In this document: piece after piece, positions 48,949 to 60,510 of the stretch
How the letters are laid out: the number at the start of each line of letters is the position of its first letter
How positions within the stretch are numbered: the first letter of the stretch is position 1
Source of the DNA: Epiperipatus broadwayi
Taxonomy: Eukaryota > Onychophora > Udeonychophora > Euonychophora > Peripatidae
Assembly (NCBI GenBank): GCA_028023455.1
Contig: JAQFVV010012496.1
Location: 2,046,001-2,110,000, forward strand
Direction of reading: 5' to 3'
DNA length: 64,000 bases
Notes under the pieces: generated by a model
The model's input: only the letters and a program-made list of their open reading frames with translations
Told to the model about the DNA's origin: nothing
Databases searched by the model: none
Made by a program: the position numbers and the translations under genes

Positions 48949-51900
48949 GGTATTTGTAAAGTATTCACTGTACAGCCTGTGGTGGCGCTGTTTTTGTGTA
49001 AAAACACAGAATACCGCTTTCGCGGCCGAGCCTTATGGCTAATACACGACTAGCGATTGTATTAGCCGCTTACAAGAGACAATAGATGTAGTGGTTAGAA
49101 TCTGTGGCCAATTCTTCCGGGCTCCTAAGCCTACGTCTAAACTAACAACACTAGATGATCGTCTAGTTTGCCGCTTTTTCATCGTGGTGTGAATTCCTAC
49201 GCACAGGGAGCAAATTTGTATTCTGGCTTGAATTTAATCTGAGTGTGTGCGCACTGGAATCGTTTCCAACTGTTTGTTTGTTGATGATTTTCTGTATTTC
49301 CCAACTGAGATCTTTTGATGTACTAGTAATTATCAGCGTATTCTTGAGATTTGTCCAAGGTTGTTTTTTTTTTGGGGTTTGTTATTTGAAACCCCAAAAA
49401 AGTATGTCAATGTCTCTGTCAGACGATTGTAGTTGTTGGCGAAAAAGTACCATTTCTGTCACGACTCGGTCGAGAGTAACAAAAGAACAAAATTGCTACC
49501 ACGTTATTGCCATTGGGGGATGTCCCAAAAAAGCGAGAAAAAGATGACACAGTTGATTTGGTTTAGTCATATGTGGTGAATAAAATTTATTATTTGATTT
49601 AAAAGAATCTGTATTTTGTTTGTGATTCTTTTGATCTGGAAGTCAATTAATTAACACCTAGATTGTCAGTGTTCAAAGGGTAGATTGGGGGATGTCCCAA
49701 AAAAGCGAGAAAAAGATGACACAGTTGATTTGGTTTAGTCATATGTGGTGAATAAAATTTATTATTTGATTTAAAAGAATCTGTATTTTGTTTGTGATTC
49801 TTTTGATCTGGAAGCCAATTAATTAACACCTAGATTGTCAGTGTTCAAAGGGTAGGGCTTTACAGCCGAGCGTGGCAGTGTTGGTTGGACAGCTTCATAT
49901 TCTTCTCAAATCAATCAACAACTTTACGCTTCTTTTGGTCAGAAGAGAATCGACTCTCTTAATCGATATATTAGTCAAAATACCAAACAATTCTTTTCGT
50001 TTATAAGCAAATACGGACATCTGAGGCGGAGTTTGTTGGACAGCTTTGACTTTTTTTTTTGCTAAATCAATAAACAGCAACCCGCATTTTTAAAAAATTC
50101 AAAAAGAAAGTGTCGATTCTAATTTTAAATAACAAAAAAAAAAAAGTCGTATGTAAAGCAAATTGTGTATATTTGAGATATTCCAAAAAAAGTTAAAACT
50201 GTCCCTTATACATTGAAATGTATCGAATCCAAACCAAAAAAAAAAGACGTCTGTCAAAAAACAGTAGATTTAGAATGGAAATCCAAAAAAAAAAAAGGCG
50301 TATGTCAAAAATTATGTACTTTTGAGATCCAAAAAAAAAGAAAAAGTGTCTATTATAGTTTTGAATTTATCAAATGAAAACAAAAAAGAATAATTATGTC
50401 CCAAAAAAAAAAGGTAAAAGCCTGAAATCCGAGCACGGCCGCTTGGGGCATTGTTTACGTGTCAAAACACATAAAAATGCTGTTTCGGCAGCCGCGCGGC
50501 CTTACAGGCTAATACATTTACGTATTGTATTAACCCATTGAGCTAGACCGCTTAACATGACATTGCACAAAAATATTACGGCCTGTTTTGTGCTTCGAAA
50601 CTATTTACATGTATTCGTTCTATTCATAGCTGATTACCGTATCACTTGAGGATGTTTAAATTTCAAGGCGGTATGACTTTTTCAAATCTCCGTAATAGAG
50701 TAATGTCATTTCAATTTAAAAAATGTTGTTAATTATTAATAATTGTCATATGGTCCCCACCCTTCCCGAAAAAAAGATTAATATGTAAAAAATTGGCAAA
50801 GTGTATGTTCGATCACGCTTCGACAAAGCTCATGCGCTAAGTCACGTTTCAGCGTGGGGAAAATATTCGAGACGACTAAAAGGTCTGAGACGAACATGCA
50901 ATTTTGAAACTTTTCTTCAGATAAATTGCCGAGTACAGAAAGTGTGTGAGATTGTTTTTTTTTTTTTTGTCAGGCACACATAATGTCCACTTTTTATTAC
51001 AGCAATAAAATCGAATAAATAATTGTAAAAAGTCCAAAGTTTGTGTCCTTTTTTTTTGTTTTTTATTTCATTAGAAATTGGCAAGTATTTGGATTCAATT
51101 TTTTGGAGCGGGGTTAAAATAAATGACGACTTTGGTTGAGTTTATGTTAAGAATAACAAATTACGAAATACCCCCCCACCCCCAAAAGCAGTTTATTGTA
51201 GAAGGATAAAAAAAAAAGGTAATTCGAACGAAATAGAAATCAAAGTAAAAAGTGAGAAAAAGTTGTTTAAAAAAAAAAAAAAAGTTAAATTCTTGACTTT
51301 TTGGTTACAATTCTTTTTACGAGTGTGTGGGGGTGGTTGTTTGAAAACAATTTTTGAATCGGCAAAAACACAAAAGTAAATTTTGATTTAATATTAAGAA
51401 AAACAATTATGTCTACCAAAAAGAAATCAAAATTCGAAACAAGTCCCAAAGTTGATTCTCTTTTTTCAGCGCTGTTAAAATAATTAACTATTTTTTGTTG
51501 GCCTTTTTGTTAATAATAACAGTACGAATCCCCCCCGCCCTCCCCCACTCAAAAAGCTGTTTCTTGTAGTAGCCAAAAAAAAAAAAGTCTAATTCAAACA
51601 TAATCTAAATAAAAGTGAAAACAAGTTATGTTTAAAAAAAACTAAAATTAATAATAATAAGAAAAACCATTTAGTCAAGCCAAAAAAAATAAAATAAAAG
51701 AAAGATAGAATTAAGTTCTAAACAAATCACAAATAATTGTATTCTATTTTTCCGGCGGTGGGATTCAAACAAATTTTTTTGACGTTGTGAAACGGTCCGA
51801 AGTTTTCAAATGATAAAAAGAAAAAAATACAATTAGCAAAATTTGTTGAAAAAATATCAGGTTCCAAAAACCCACAAAAAGTAACGAAAATGAATATCAA

Positions 51901-52258
51901 AATTTGTTTAATAATAAAGAAATCATGTTCTAAATGAAATAAGAATTATTCGTTTAATCAATATTAGGAAAAAAAAAACCCTTGTTGACTTAAAAAAGAA
52001 AAAGTTGCGGCGGCCCAGTAATGTTATATTTCATTGATTTTGTCTCGCATCAACGCTCCAAGCGGCTTTGCCCGGATTTCAGGCTTTTACCAAAAAAACA
52101 ACAACAATATATTAAAAAGAAAAAAATTACAGCCGTATGTCAAAATAAGATATATTAGAGAAAAAAAAAAATCTAGCGGCCCAGTAATGTTATATCGTTC
52201 TGTTTTTAACTAGAAACAGCGCCACCAAAGGCTGTACAGTGAATACTTTACAAATACC
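48949..52258. mobile_element. 3.3-kb TIR element, unassigned superfamily, 8-bp TSD
   Basis: Terminal inverted repeats of about 45 bp begin GGTATTTGTAAAGTATTCAC and continue TGTACAGCC.TTGGTGGCGCTG. They are bounded by a perfect GAAATTTA (48941-48948 and 52259-52266). Just inside lie TGTGTAAAAACACAGAATAC, GCTTTCGCGGCC and a hairpin GGCTAATAC...GTATTAGCC (49036-49067). A related hairpin block lies at 50480-50545. The interior has a 174-bp tandem duplication and a very homopolymer-rich part (about 50100-52180). The 100-codon frame at 49245-49547 has no recognisable domain. An 8-bp duplication fits hAT, P, Merlin or Zisupton-like groups, but the tips do not settle it. A shorter relative is at 61719-63373. 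Confidence 0.78.
49512..49858. repeat. Tandem pair, 174-bp unit, inside the TIR element
   Basis: GGGGGATGTCCCAAAAAAGC begins at about 49514 and 49688. The copies run through TGACACAGTTGATTTGG and CTAGATTGTCAGTGTTCAAA to GGGTAG and differ by one or two bases. The AGATTGTCAGTGTT block also occurs, inverted, in the relative at about 62380-62400. Confidence 0.8.
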
Positions 52259-52303
52259 GAAATTTATTTTTGTTGCATTTTATATTCTATTATTAAAGAT
52301 TTT

Positions 52304-53693
52304 AGTACTTTCCGATTTTACCCCATGCCACCACTTGAGGGCACTTATTTCCAATAGGAGATAATTATACAGTTGCAAGGACTAATGTTTAATGACAGTC
52401 GAAGTAAAAAAGACCAAACAATTTTGTATTCTAACGTTTAATTAAAGTAAAAAACAAAAACACAAGTACTAACTAATATACTGAAATAAACAATAATTTC
52501 GTATTCAACCAAAGACTAAAAGAAACAAAATACATAATTATTAACAAATTGGTAGTATGTAGCGTAGTCGGGAGTATTTAATGCAAGTGAAAGTAAAACA
52601 GACAAAAACTATTTTATATTCTAATGTTTAATTAAAGTATAAAAAAAAAAAATAAGATAATGAAAAAATAGTTACATTTGGCTAATGGCTTCTAAAATTG
52701 TGACAAATAAATCTTCTTGGTGCAATTGCTGCCACAAATAGCCCCCAAAGTCTTTCTATGTTTTGGGTATGCACCCCCAGAAGGATTCACAAAATTATAA
52801 CTGATTAACTTTAAAATGTTCAAATCCTGCGTTTCTTAATTCATCAGTTTTATAGGTCTTCCAGCAGTCAGAATAAATTGTTGAACCTTGTGCTAGATTT
52901 TGTTGAATGGCATCAAGTAGAATGGACACTGGCCAACATGGAATGTGACAATAAAACACTCTTTGGTTTCCCTGTATAAACCACCAAATAATCACTGTTG
53001 TGGGAGTATTCTCCCTTGTTGGTTTTTCCGTTTTATAAAGAGACTTTCATTGACTTCTACAATTTTTCTAGATCCTCTAATTTTGCACGCTGGCCAAATC
53101 AATAAACTTTCTTTGCACATTTCTCTTAGGTAACTGTTCCAATAAATGATAGTGTCTTTGCACAAATGTTTTATACATTCAATTGTCAAGGTATCTCTAC
53201 TCCAATAATAAATAAATTGGATGGCTGTTAGAAATGTTATTCCAGAGCCTTTAAATGTGTCTTTACCTAGCGCTACATGGCATTGGCAGACTTTTAAATT
53301 ACATTGCCATTCCAGGGTTCGGGCAAAGTACAATTTCATATCATGGTCGTTGGTTCAGACTTTTTGAGAGGGCAGGATACGATTTCTTTGGAAAAATTCC
53401 ATTGCCTCATGTTCTGTAGCTGATAGATCACAAATTCTCATCATCTTGAGCATAAAAAGACAACCAATGCAGATTTTGACTTTAGCGAGCAAGTAATCAC
53501 ATATTTGTGAAATGCATTCTGATTCACCGTAGCATATCATTTTATCGTATTTTTATACAATAAATTTAAAAATTCACAAGTACGTGGTTTATTTACTATC
53601 ATTAAACATTTGTCCCTGCAACTATATAATTATCTCCAGCTATTGGAAATAAGTGCCCTCAAGTGATGACATGGGGCAAAATCCAAAAATACC
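52304..53693 (-). mobile_element. Merlin transposon with broken transposase
   Basis: Inverted ends of about 90 bp begin AGTACTTTCCGATTTTACCC (left) and GGTATTTTTGGATTTTGCCC (right, other strand), sharing CACTTGAGGGCACTTATTTC. They are flanked by AAGATTTT/AAGATTTA (52296-52303 and 53694-53701), an 8-bp duplication as expected for Merlin. The minus strand encodes an ISXO2/IS1595-like transposase in pieces. 53540-53355 holds the N-terminal part. 53339-52992 includes SRKIVEVNESLFIKRKNQQG, where the first catalytic Asp (usual VEIDES) is Asn. 52995-52795 includes GSTIYSDCWKTYKT with the second Asp. A shifted frame at about 52750 still reads TQNIERLWG with the catalytic Glu. At least two frameshifts and the Asp-to-Asn change make it inactive. 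Confidence 0.82.
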
Positions 53694-53701
53694 AAGATTT
53701 A

Positions 53702-54795
53702 TTATTATTGTAATATCAAACGAACAAAATTTATAAATATTTTTTTGCAGTGCTATTAATTTTCTTTACACAAATGCAATTGGAATTATTTGTCAATACA
53801 TCTTTTTACATTTGCAATAAAAAGCTACTGTTATTTTGAATATTGACCAAATAAATGAGTACTCTTAATAACCTTGTTTCATATAAAATTGACTGACTGC
53901 ATAAAGCATGAAGTCAAATTTTCTCTTCTTTTAACTTACATTAAACTATAATTACAAAAACTGTATTTTGGCTAAGGAAAAAAACATTCATAAACATTTT
54001 AATATAAAATTGATTGGATGAATATATTTTAGTTAAGGTACACATGATTACATACATATTGTACATTTTTTATTTTTACAGTTGTTCAAAATGAAAATCT
54101 TTACTTTGGATAAAACACTGATTGTCTTGTAAAAATATTGGATGAAAATTAGATAAGTACGTATAATTAAAACATATTGAATACTGAACAATGAATAAAT
54201 TGTTCTGCATTGTACTTTTTTAGTGTGAATGTTACTACTTTATCCTCGAATGCAATAATCATTATCAAATGATGTCATCAAATTCACAAAATAGTTACCA
54301 ATTTAAAAAACTGGGGGACGTTTTTAAAAAAAGATTTTGAAAAAATTTTTTACTGCTTGTATAGTAAACCACAATAATGAGTAGAAATAAATGATGATCA
54401 TTATGGCAAATCTTCACATAACGATCCATTGTACATGGGAGCAAAAATATAGGATTGTATTGTTATGATGTATTTATATATCTGTTAATGGAATATATGC
54501 TACTAAATCCATTATTTCTTTTATTTTACTAGTAACATCTTATAATAAATACAATTTATTCATCTTACTTTGATCACTTTTTCCCAAAAAAATTTTTAGA
54601 ACATAAAATGCAGCAAAAATAAATTTTAAAATATACATTGTGTTATGTCTTTTTTAAATATCTACATGCTTTATTTAAATTTAATGAATTGTGATTCAAG
54701 GAATATCATTTTCAGGCTACATAAAAAAGCAAAATGGCAGATTGTAAATCAAAACAATTTTTTTTTAAAAAAAAAAAACAACAAATATTCGTCAA
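53702..54795. other. AT-rich stretch without recognisable gene
   Basis: Low-complexity AT-rich DNA; nothing recognised. Confidence 0.5.
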
Positions 54796-54867
54796 GCATT
54801 GGTGGTCGAGTGGTCAGCACAACTGCCTTACAAGCAGTTGTCCCAGGTTTGCTTTCCGGCCGATGCT
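54796..54867 (+). tRNA. tRNA-Val(TAC)-like sequence, probably pseudogene or SINE head
   Basis: A 72-nt sequence folds as a tRNA: acceptor arms GCATTGG and CCGATGC pair over all seven positions (one G-T), the anticodon stem ACTGC/GCAGT encloses the loop CTTACAA with anticodon TAC, and the A-box region is TGGTCGAGTGG. The D stem pairs poorly, and the T arm reads CCAGG-TTTGCTT-TCCGG, lacking the TTCGA core of the B box. That argues against a functional tRNA gene. No CCA and no clear SINE body follow; a TA repeat comes next. Confidence 0.55.
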
Positions 54868-55590
54868 TTAACACATGAAATATATATATATATTTGTAGC
54901 TATTAAAATATTTTAATACAGCATATTTTCCTATTGGTTGGTATATATATATATATTATTAATAAGTAATAAATGTTTTTTCATCATCTCAAGCTTTATT
55001 TTTTAATAGAGTTTTTATATATTTTGACTTGAAAACAACAAATTAATTTTTTTTCCATAGGAATTTATTATAATTGCCTTTTTTTTTAAAATGTGATATT
55101 ACTATAAGAACCAAATGAACCCTAATGTGATATTACTATAAGAACCAAAAGAACCCTCTGCTTGGGATCAACATATATTTCACATTAAATAAATTTGAAA
55201 AGATTAAAATGAAACCTTTGAAATGTTTCTTTAGCTATATTTCCCTCGTCAATTCTTTCATCTACATATTACGTTTGTGTCAATAACTATAAACGTCCCC
55301 AAAAATTAAGATTATAAAAATTATATACCACTGGCTATATAATAATCATGTTGTAAACAAATTCACTTTATTAAAGATGTATTTACACAAGAGTCATATA
55401 CAGTATTTATAGAACTTATTTAAATAACAGAAGAGTGGCTCTGAAAAAAGCTGCAGGACAGTCAAACATAGTATTGAGTGTACATATATACAATAAAAAA
55501 ATTTTTTTGCTAGTCTTCAAATTGGGATGGATAAATTGTGTATAAATTAATCATACCTCAATAAATATCTGGGTATTTTTTAGTTTATTA
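54868..55590. other. AT-rich DNA with a 38-bp tandem pair and a foldback fragment
   Basis: AATGTGATATTACTATAAGA followed by ACCAAA.GAACCCT occurs twice in tandem (about 55090-55155). At 55450-55500 GCTGCAGGACAGTCAAAC matches the foldback family at 28211 and 61250. Confidence 0.55.
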
Positions 55591-55800
55591 ACTTATAAAT
55601 TTATTAAACGCACATTAATTACGTAAGTAATATTTACTGAGGCTATAACCTCGATAATATGCGTGTAAAATGCGATAGTAGGGACCTCTAAAGCTTGTGG
55701 TTAAAACACCTGTAGAGGTCCCTACTATCGCATTTTACACGCATATTACCGAGGTTATAGCCTCAGTAAATATTATTTATTAACTTATATAATACATAAA
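55591..55800. mobile_element. Foldback MITE, near-perfect palindrome
   Basis: Arms 55629-55690 and 55713-55774 pair at 61 of 62 positions around a 22-bp spacer. The arms contain AGGTCCCTACTATCGCATTT, TACACGCATATTA and AGCCTCAGTAAATATT, the same layout as the half copies at 17866 and 18211 and the palindrome at 63683. The left flank (TTATTAAACGCACATTAATT, inverted TTTAATAAA end) completes the family boundary. Confidence 0.75.
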
Positions 55801-58319
55801 TGTCTGGTTTAATATTCTACTAAAACTAGTTCTGGTCGTATAAGGCCAAAGATGATTGATTTTGGTACCTGGGATAAGCCAGTGTATTTTTTAAAAAAAA
55901 TTAATTATTTAAAATGGTCTACTGAAAAAACAATTAATGTAATAAAAAATGTATTAAAATGTTTATTAAAATACATATGTATTTAAATATAATGCCTCAT
56001 TTTAAATGTCCATTTTAATTGGACAATTGCTATAGAAGCCCTGTGGAATATTTTGATTTTGGGATAGCATGGTGACTTCTTTAGTTAATCAAAGAGTGAC
56101 AAATATTCTTTTAATAACCATGATTTATGATATAGTGTCCTGATGTACATTATCTAAAAATAATATAGGCATACTAGAGACATAGCTTCCATGTCACTTT
56201 CGGTGCTCAAGCCCTTCAGGCTTACTCTATTTATGCATCTCTTTTTGGCACAACTTATGGAAAAACATTTACTTCTAAAACTTCTTTCCATACAATATAT
56301 ATAGTGTTTTTGAAATTCTAACAGTATTACATTAAAGATGGATAAGATTTGAAAAAGATAACACCAACCACATACATAGGATTAAAATTCTCCTGATTTA
56401 ATGCATTACATAAAATAGTCACATATGGTTTTCTACTGCCGTTTTTGGAGTAGACATGTATTTCTAAGTTCTATTTCTGAAAGTAGATTTATTTCCAAAA
56501 AAAAAAAAAAAGATTGAAAGAATGCATATAATAAAGAGTCTATTAATAATGCTTTTTAAAAAAAATTTTCCCAAAGGCGACAAAAAAAAATGGCTGAACG
56601 ATTCAAACAAATATATGCTTTTCCCAACTCTCAGCCACAATCTAACATGTTAAATAAAATCACCACTTTTGTTATCTACATAAAAGCTCTCTAGAAGAGT
56701 ATCTAATTTAAAGAAATTTTTTTAAAAAAAAACTATAGGTTACATTTCTATATTTTAGCAAAATCTATAAAATTACTTACAAAATTAAGTTCTATTTTCC
56801 CCCGCGTTAAATAAGTCGCACTATTTCACAAAATGCAACTTTACTCTTTTTTCTTCTAACATATATTTAATTGAGACAGAGCAAGTTAAACATAAATCAT
56901 AATTAACACATTTTCACAATAATCTATTTTTTATTACGGATGCTCTGTTTCTGTAAGATTGTAAATAATAGTTTGTTCTTTTTTCTAAGACTGACTAGAT
57001 AGAAAAAACATTCAGGATTTTTAGCCAACTGTGTCATTCGATTTTACTTCTGTTTCATTTATCATTTAATATATATAAGGCACATAGTGCACAACAAGCA
57101 CATACCGTAGACATTTGGCATTCTTTTGTGGAATCTTGTTATATAATTAAAACATCATCTTTGCTTTATTCTGGTTATTAGACGTGGTTTTTAATAATGG
57201 TAATTCAGATGCTTATTATCACTATCTTTAACAGAGCACAGTTACATTTGTGTTATCTCCTCATAATCTCTCGAACATTTATTCAGTTACACATAAAATA
57301 GTATACACCAAACTGTGGCTATTAAATTATTTAATTACCATTTTATTAACAGATGGCTTTCTTTCTATATATTCTGGTATAATATGTAAAAGGAGCAGCA
57401 TATATTAATAATAAAACAATCTCTGGAGAAAGAAGTTATACTTTAATTATATGATCAAATCAACATTGTATCTTTTTTTATTATCAATTTTTATACAAAT
57501 ACATGTATTTTTTTTTTAAATAGACCTCTCATTTTTCAAATTTTTTTTGTCAATCTATTACCATCTCTTCTAGCAATATGATGAGTCGCTTCATTTCAAT
57601 CTTTTAATTATTTGAAACACTTTTTTTTTACATAATAATCACATATATGTAGAAAACAAGTTTTACATTAATCATAACAATTAAGCAAGATTATTTTTTA
57701 AATAAATAATATTACTTAATCATTAATTTATTATAAAAATAAATTAATATGTATGTGTTTTACACATATTATACATTTCAAATAATTTCTAAAAATCTAG
57801 GACATTTATTTGTAAGACTTAAAAAAAAAAAAAAAAATTGCTGATAAAAAAAACAACTTTAATTTAAAAACTGACAAGAAACTGAATGAATGTGAAGTTC
57901 TTTCTAGTGCAAAAAAAAAAGTATAAGAAACTGTTATTTTTGAATTATAAAAATTAAATAAGAGATTTTTTATCATTATAAGGCTTTGAAAGTCAATTTC
58001 CTAAAAATTTAAATTAAAAGAAATTTAAGTACTGTAAGTGCTATAATAATGTTGATAGGGTTTTAAAACTTTGTTAAGATGAAGTTAAAAGTTATAAAAT
58101 ATTTAAAAGCTATGATAAAATGCTAAAATTATAAAGTAAAAATTAAATATTATAATTTTGTATGGTTGGAAGAACTGGCCATACTGATAATAATGAAAAT
58201 GATGTATTAAAAGTCTTATTAAACAAGATATTGAAAAGTAATTTTTAAATAACGATTAAAAATTAAATAAGTTATTAAATGTATTTTATAACTGAAACAC
58301 ACAGGCTTATTATATACCT
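55801..58319. other. AT-rich stretch without recognisable gene
   Basis: Low-complexity AT-rich DNA with A-runs near 56500 and 57825. Nothing recognised on either strand. Confidence 0.5.
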
Positions 58320-58612
58320 GTGTTTATATATGTAATATATAGGGTATATGAGCACAGACTTTCACACGACCCACCACTCTCCACACTATCCTCATAACAC
58401 TGATACACTTGAGCCCATATATGTTGAAAAGATGGTAATCTGGACCAACTGATGATTGCTGATTTAGCATGAAATACGTATATTGGTGATTATTTATCTT
58501 TTCAACATATATGGGTTCAAGTGTATCAGTGTTATGAGAAAGTGTGGAGAATGGTGGGTCGTGTGAAAGTCTGTGCTCATATGCCCTATATATTAAATGT
58601 ATTTTAATAAAA
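58320..58612. repeat. Foldback enclosing the hammerhead-like fold
   Basis: Arms at about 58330-58433 and 58493-58606 pair over roughly 105 bp (for example CATATATGTTGAAAAGAT against ATCTTTTCAACATATATG). The sequence belongs to the 3' part of the repeat at 32259-33100. The loop is the module annotated at 58436-58492. Confidence 0.75.
58436..58492 (+). ncRNA. Candidate type I hammerhead ribozyme
   Basis: Elements in order: TAATC and ACCAA (5' strand of stem I, with TGG bulge), core box CTGATGA (58449-58455), stem II TGCT-GATTT-AGCA flanked by a U-U mismatch, core box GAAA (58471-58474), a minimal stem III (ATA-CG-TAT), then A at the expected cleavage position (58482), and TTGGT and GATTA pairing exactly with ACCAA and TAATC. 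This is the order of a type I hammerhead with internal loop in stem I and a very short stem III, as known in Penelope-like and other retroelements. The mismatch where G-C is usual, and the two-base loop, may prevent or limit activity. Stem I is prolonged by 11 bp of the surrounding foldback. Confidence 0.5.
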
Positions 58613-60265
58613 GTAGATTTAAATTCATACTATAATTGCTTATTAAAAGTTTTAGTATTTTGTGGTATATAAAAGTGTATTCAATTTTATTTATTGTTTA
58701 AATAATGTCAAAATTTATTGTTCCAAATTTTATCATTATATTTTATTATTTTTATAATATAATATTTCATTAATCCTATTTTCAGACAGTGAATATAAAA
58801 ACATTTCTGTCTGGGGTTATGGTCATGTGACTAGCAATACACATATTTTGTGCTTGCAAGGTTTTAAAAGAAAGTTTTCAAAATTACTTTTAGAATTGTT
58901 TTAAAAAATTGAAAACATTTGAATATCATAAAAATAATTTTAGGAAATTATTTAATTAGTTGTCTTTAAAATAGTTGCAATTAATAAAGATAAACTAAAA
59001 AATAGATACATTAGAAATAAGTATTGGATAAATTGATAAAGAATTATTCAAGATATGTTATTTTAAAGTGTTTAATTTGTTTATGTTTAATTATAAAATG
59101 AATTTAGAATTAAATATTAATATTATAAGTGGAGACTCAGTTTTGTTGCTAAATTTTAAGTGTGAAATAGATAATTATGTAAATTAGTTTATAAGCTGAA
59201 GGTCAAGTAACCAATCAGATTGTAAGTTACAGCTGGTATATAAATGAATGCACTCACTTCTTAAACACTTTCTACTTCTATTTTATTTTTTTTACTTTTG
59301 TATTGTTTTAAAATAGTACACAGTATATTATTATAAGCCGGTAATATATTGCTTAAATAGTCAATTAATTTCAATTTTAAAATTTTATTATTTTTAAAAA
59401 AAGTTTAAAGGATTATAAAATTTATTAAGTTAAAATAAGAATGTTTCCCTAAAACCAATTAGTTCCCTACTAGTTTTTTTCTATTTAAAACTTAAGTCAA
59501 GTTCATAGTAACTTATGGAGCATATACCTGAATTAATGCGTGTGGGGAGGTTAACGATGGAGAAACAGATGATAGAGGAAAGTATAATTTTTCTCGTGCT
59601 ATTTAAAAACTGTTATAATTATTTGTATAAAATACTTTGGATTTTAAAGAGGATATTATTTGGAAATATCACTCAGAGAATTAACATGTTTGTGTATAAA
59701 TTTTTAAGAACTTTTAAAGATATTATTTGGATAATAAAATTACCTGGAAAAGACTGAAAATATTCAAGATGAAATTATGGTATAAAAATATATATATCGT
59801 TCTTTTAGTTATACTATTGACTGTATATTTTTTTTTAAAAAGTACAGCAGTTTTTAAAAAATATTTATTTAAAAATTATTTAAACTTTTCGGAAAATGAT
59901 GAAAATTAAAAAACAAATGTCATTATGGATATAAATTACTTTACCAAGTTACGTTTTCGCTTGTCATTTGGGAGGACATTATTACTCTGTACAGCATCTG
60001 TGGTTGGCAACTGGCACAATTTGAAAAGCTGATTGTTTTCTTCAGCCATTTTATTTCTCTCATACATTTACTCGCGAAAACGTGACTTTCTGCATTATAT
60101 CTGCCGAATCATTTTCGGACCTACCCTTTGCCGATCTTTTCCACATTACAAGTTATGTAAGGATGGGTGGTGACGGTGTGACAATTCGTAGTAATTCAGA
60201 CCGTGATTTAAGTAGAAATTAAAATACTATGTATTTGACATTTAAAAAATTACGCGCACTTAAAA
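58613..60265. other. Stretch without recognisable gene
   Basis: AT-rich. Frames at 59515-59757 and 59727-59909 are hydrophobic/Lys-rich translations of AT-rich DNA. At 59935-60200 a less AT-rich part includes TTCAGCCATTTTATTT..CTCATAC, shared with 62800 in the TIR element. Confidence 0.45.
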
Positions 60266-60269
60266 TACA

Positions 60270-60502
60270 AACACTGTAACATGATATGATAGCCAACTGT
60301 GAATTGTGCGAATTCGCATAAAGTATCGCGAAGCAAAAAACAGGCCGTAATATTACTGTGGAATGCCATCAAGCGGCCTAAAATGGCTAATACAACAAGT
60401 GTTGTATTTGCCGTAAGTACAGCTGTGTAAAAGGCATTTTGATATGTTTTTACACATAAACAACACTGTCAAGCAGCTGTGCCTGGCTATCAAAAGAGTA
60501 CC
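60270..60502. mobile_element. Short relative of the 3.3-kb TIR family (edges uncertain)
   Basis: The right end, read inward on the minus strand, is GGTACTCTTTTGATAGCC with a TGTGTAAAAACATA block, followed by GGCAAATACAAC...GTTGTATTAGCC, the family's subterminal hairpin. GTGCTTCG/GAAGCAAAA and CAGGCCGTAATATT also occur at 50570-50600 in the large member. The left edge is guessed from ATGATAGCCAACTGTG. Confidence 0.45.
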
Positions 60503-60510
60503 AATTTTAC

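Noticed and set aside
59515-59909. Two consecutive frames of 80 and 60 codons
   Set aside because: AT-rich Lys/Ile/Phe translations without start context, splice signals or known domain.
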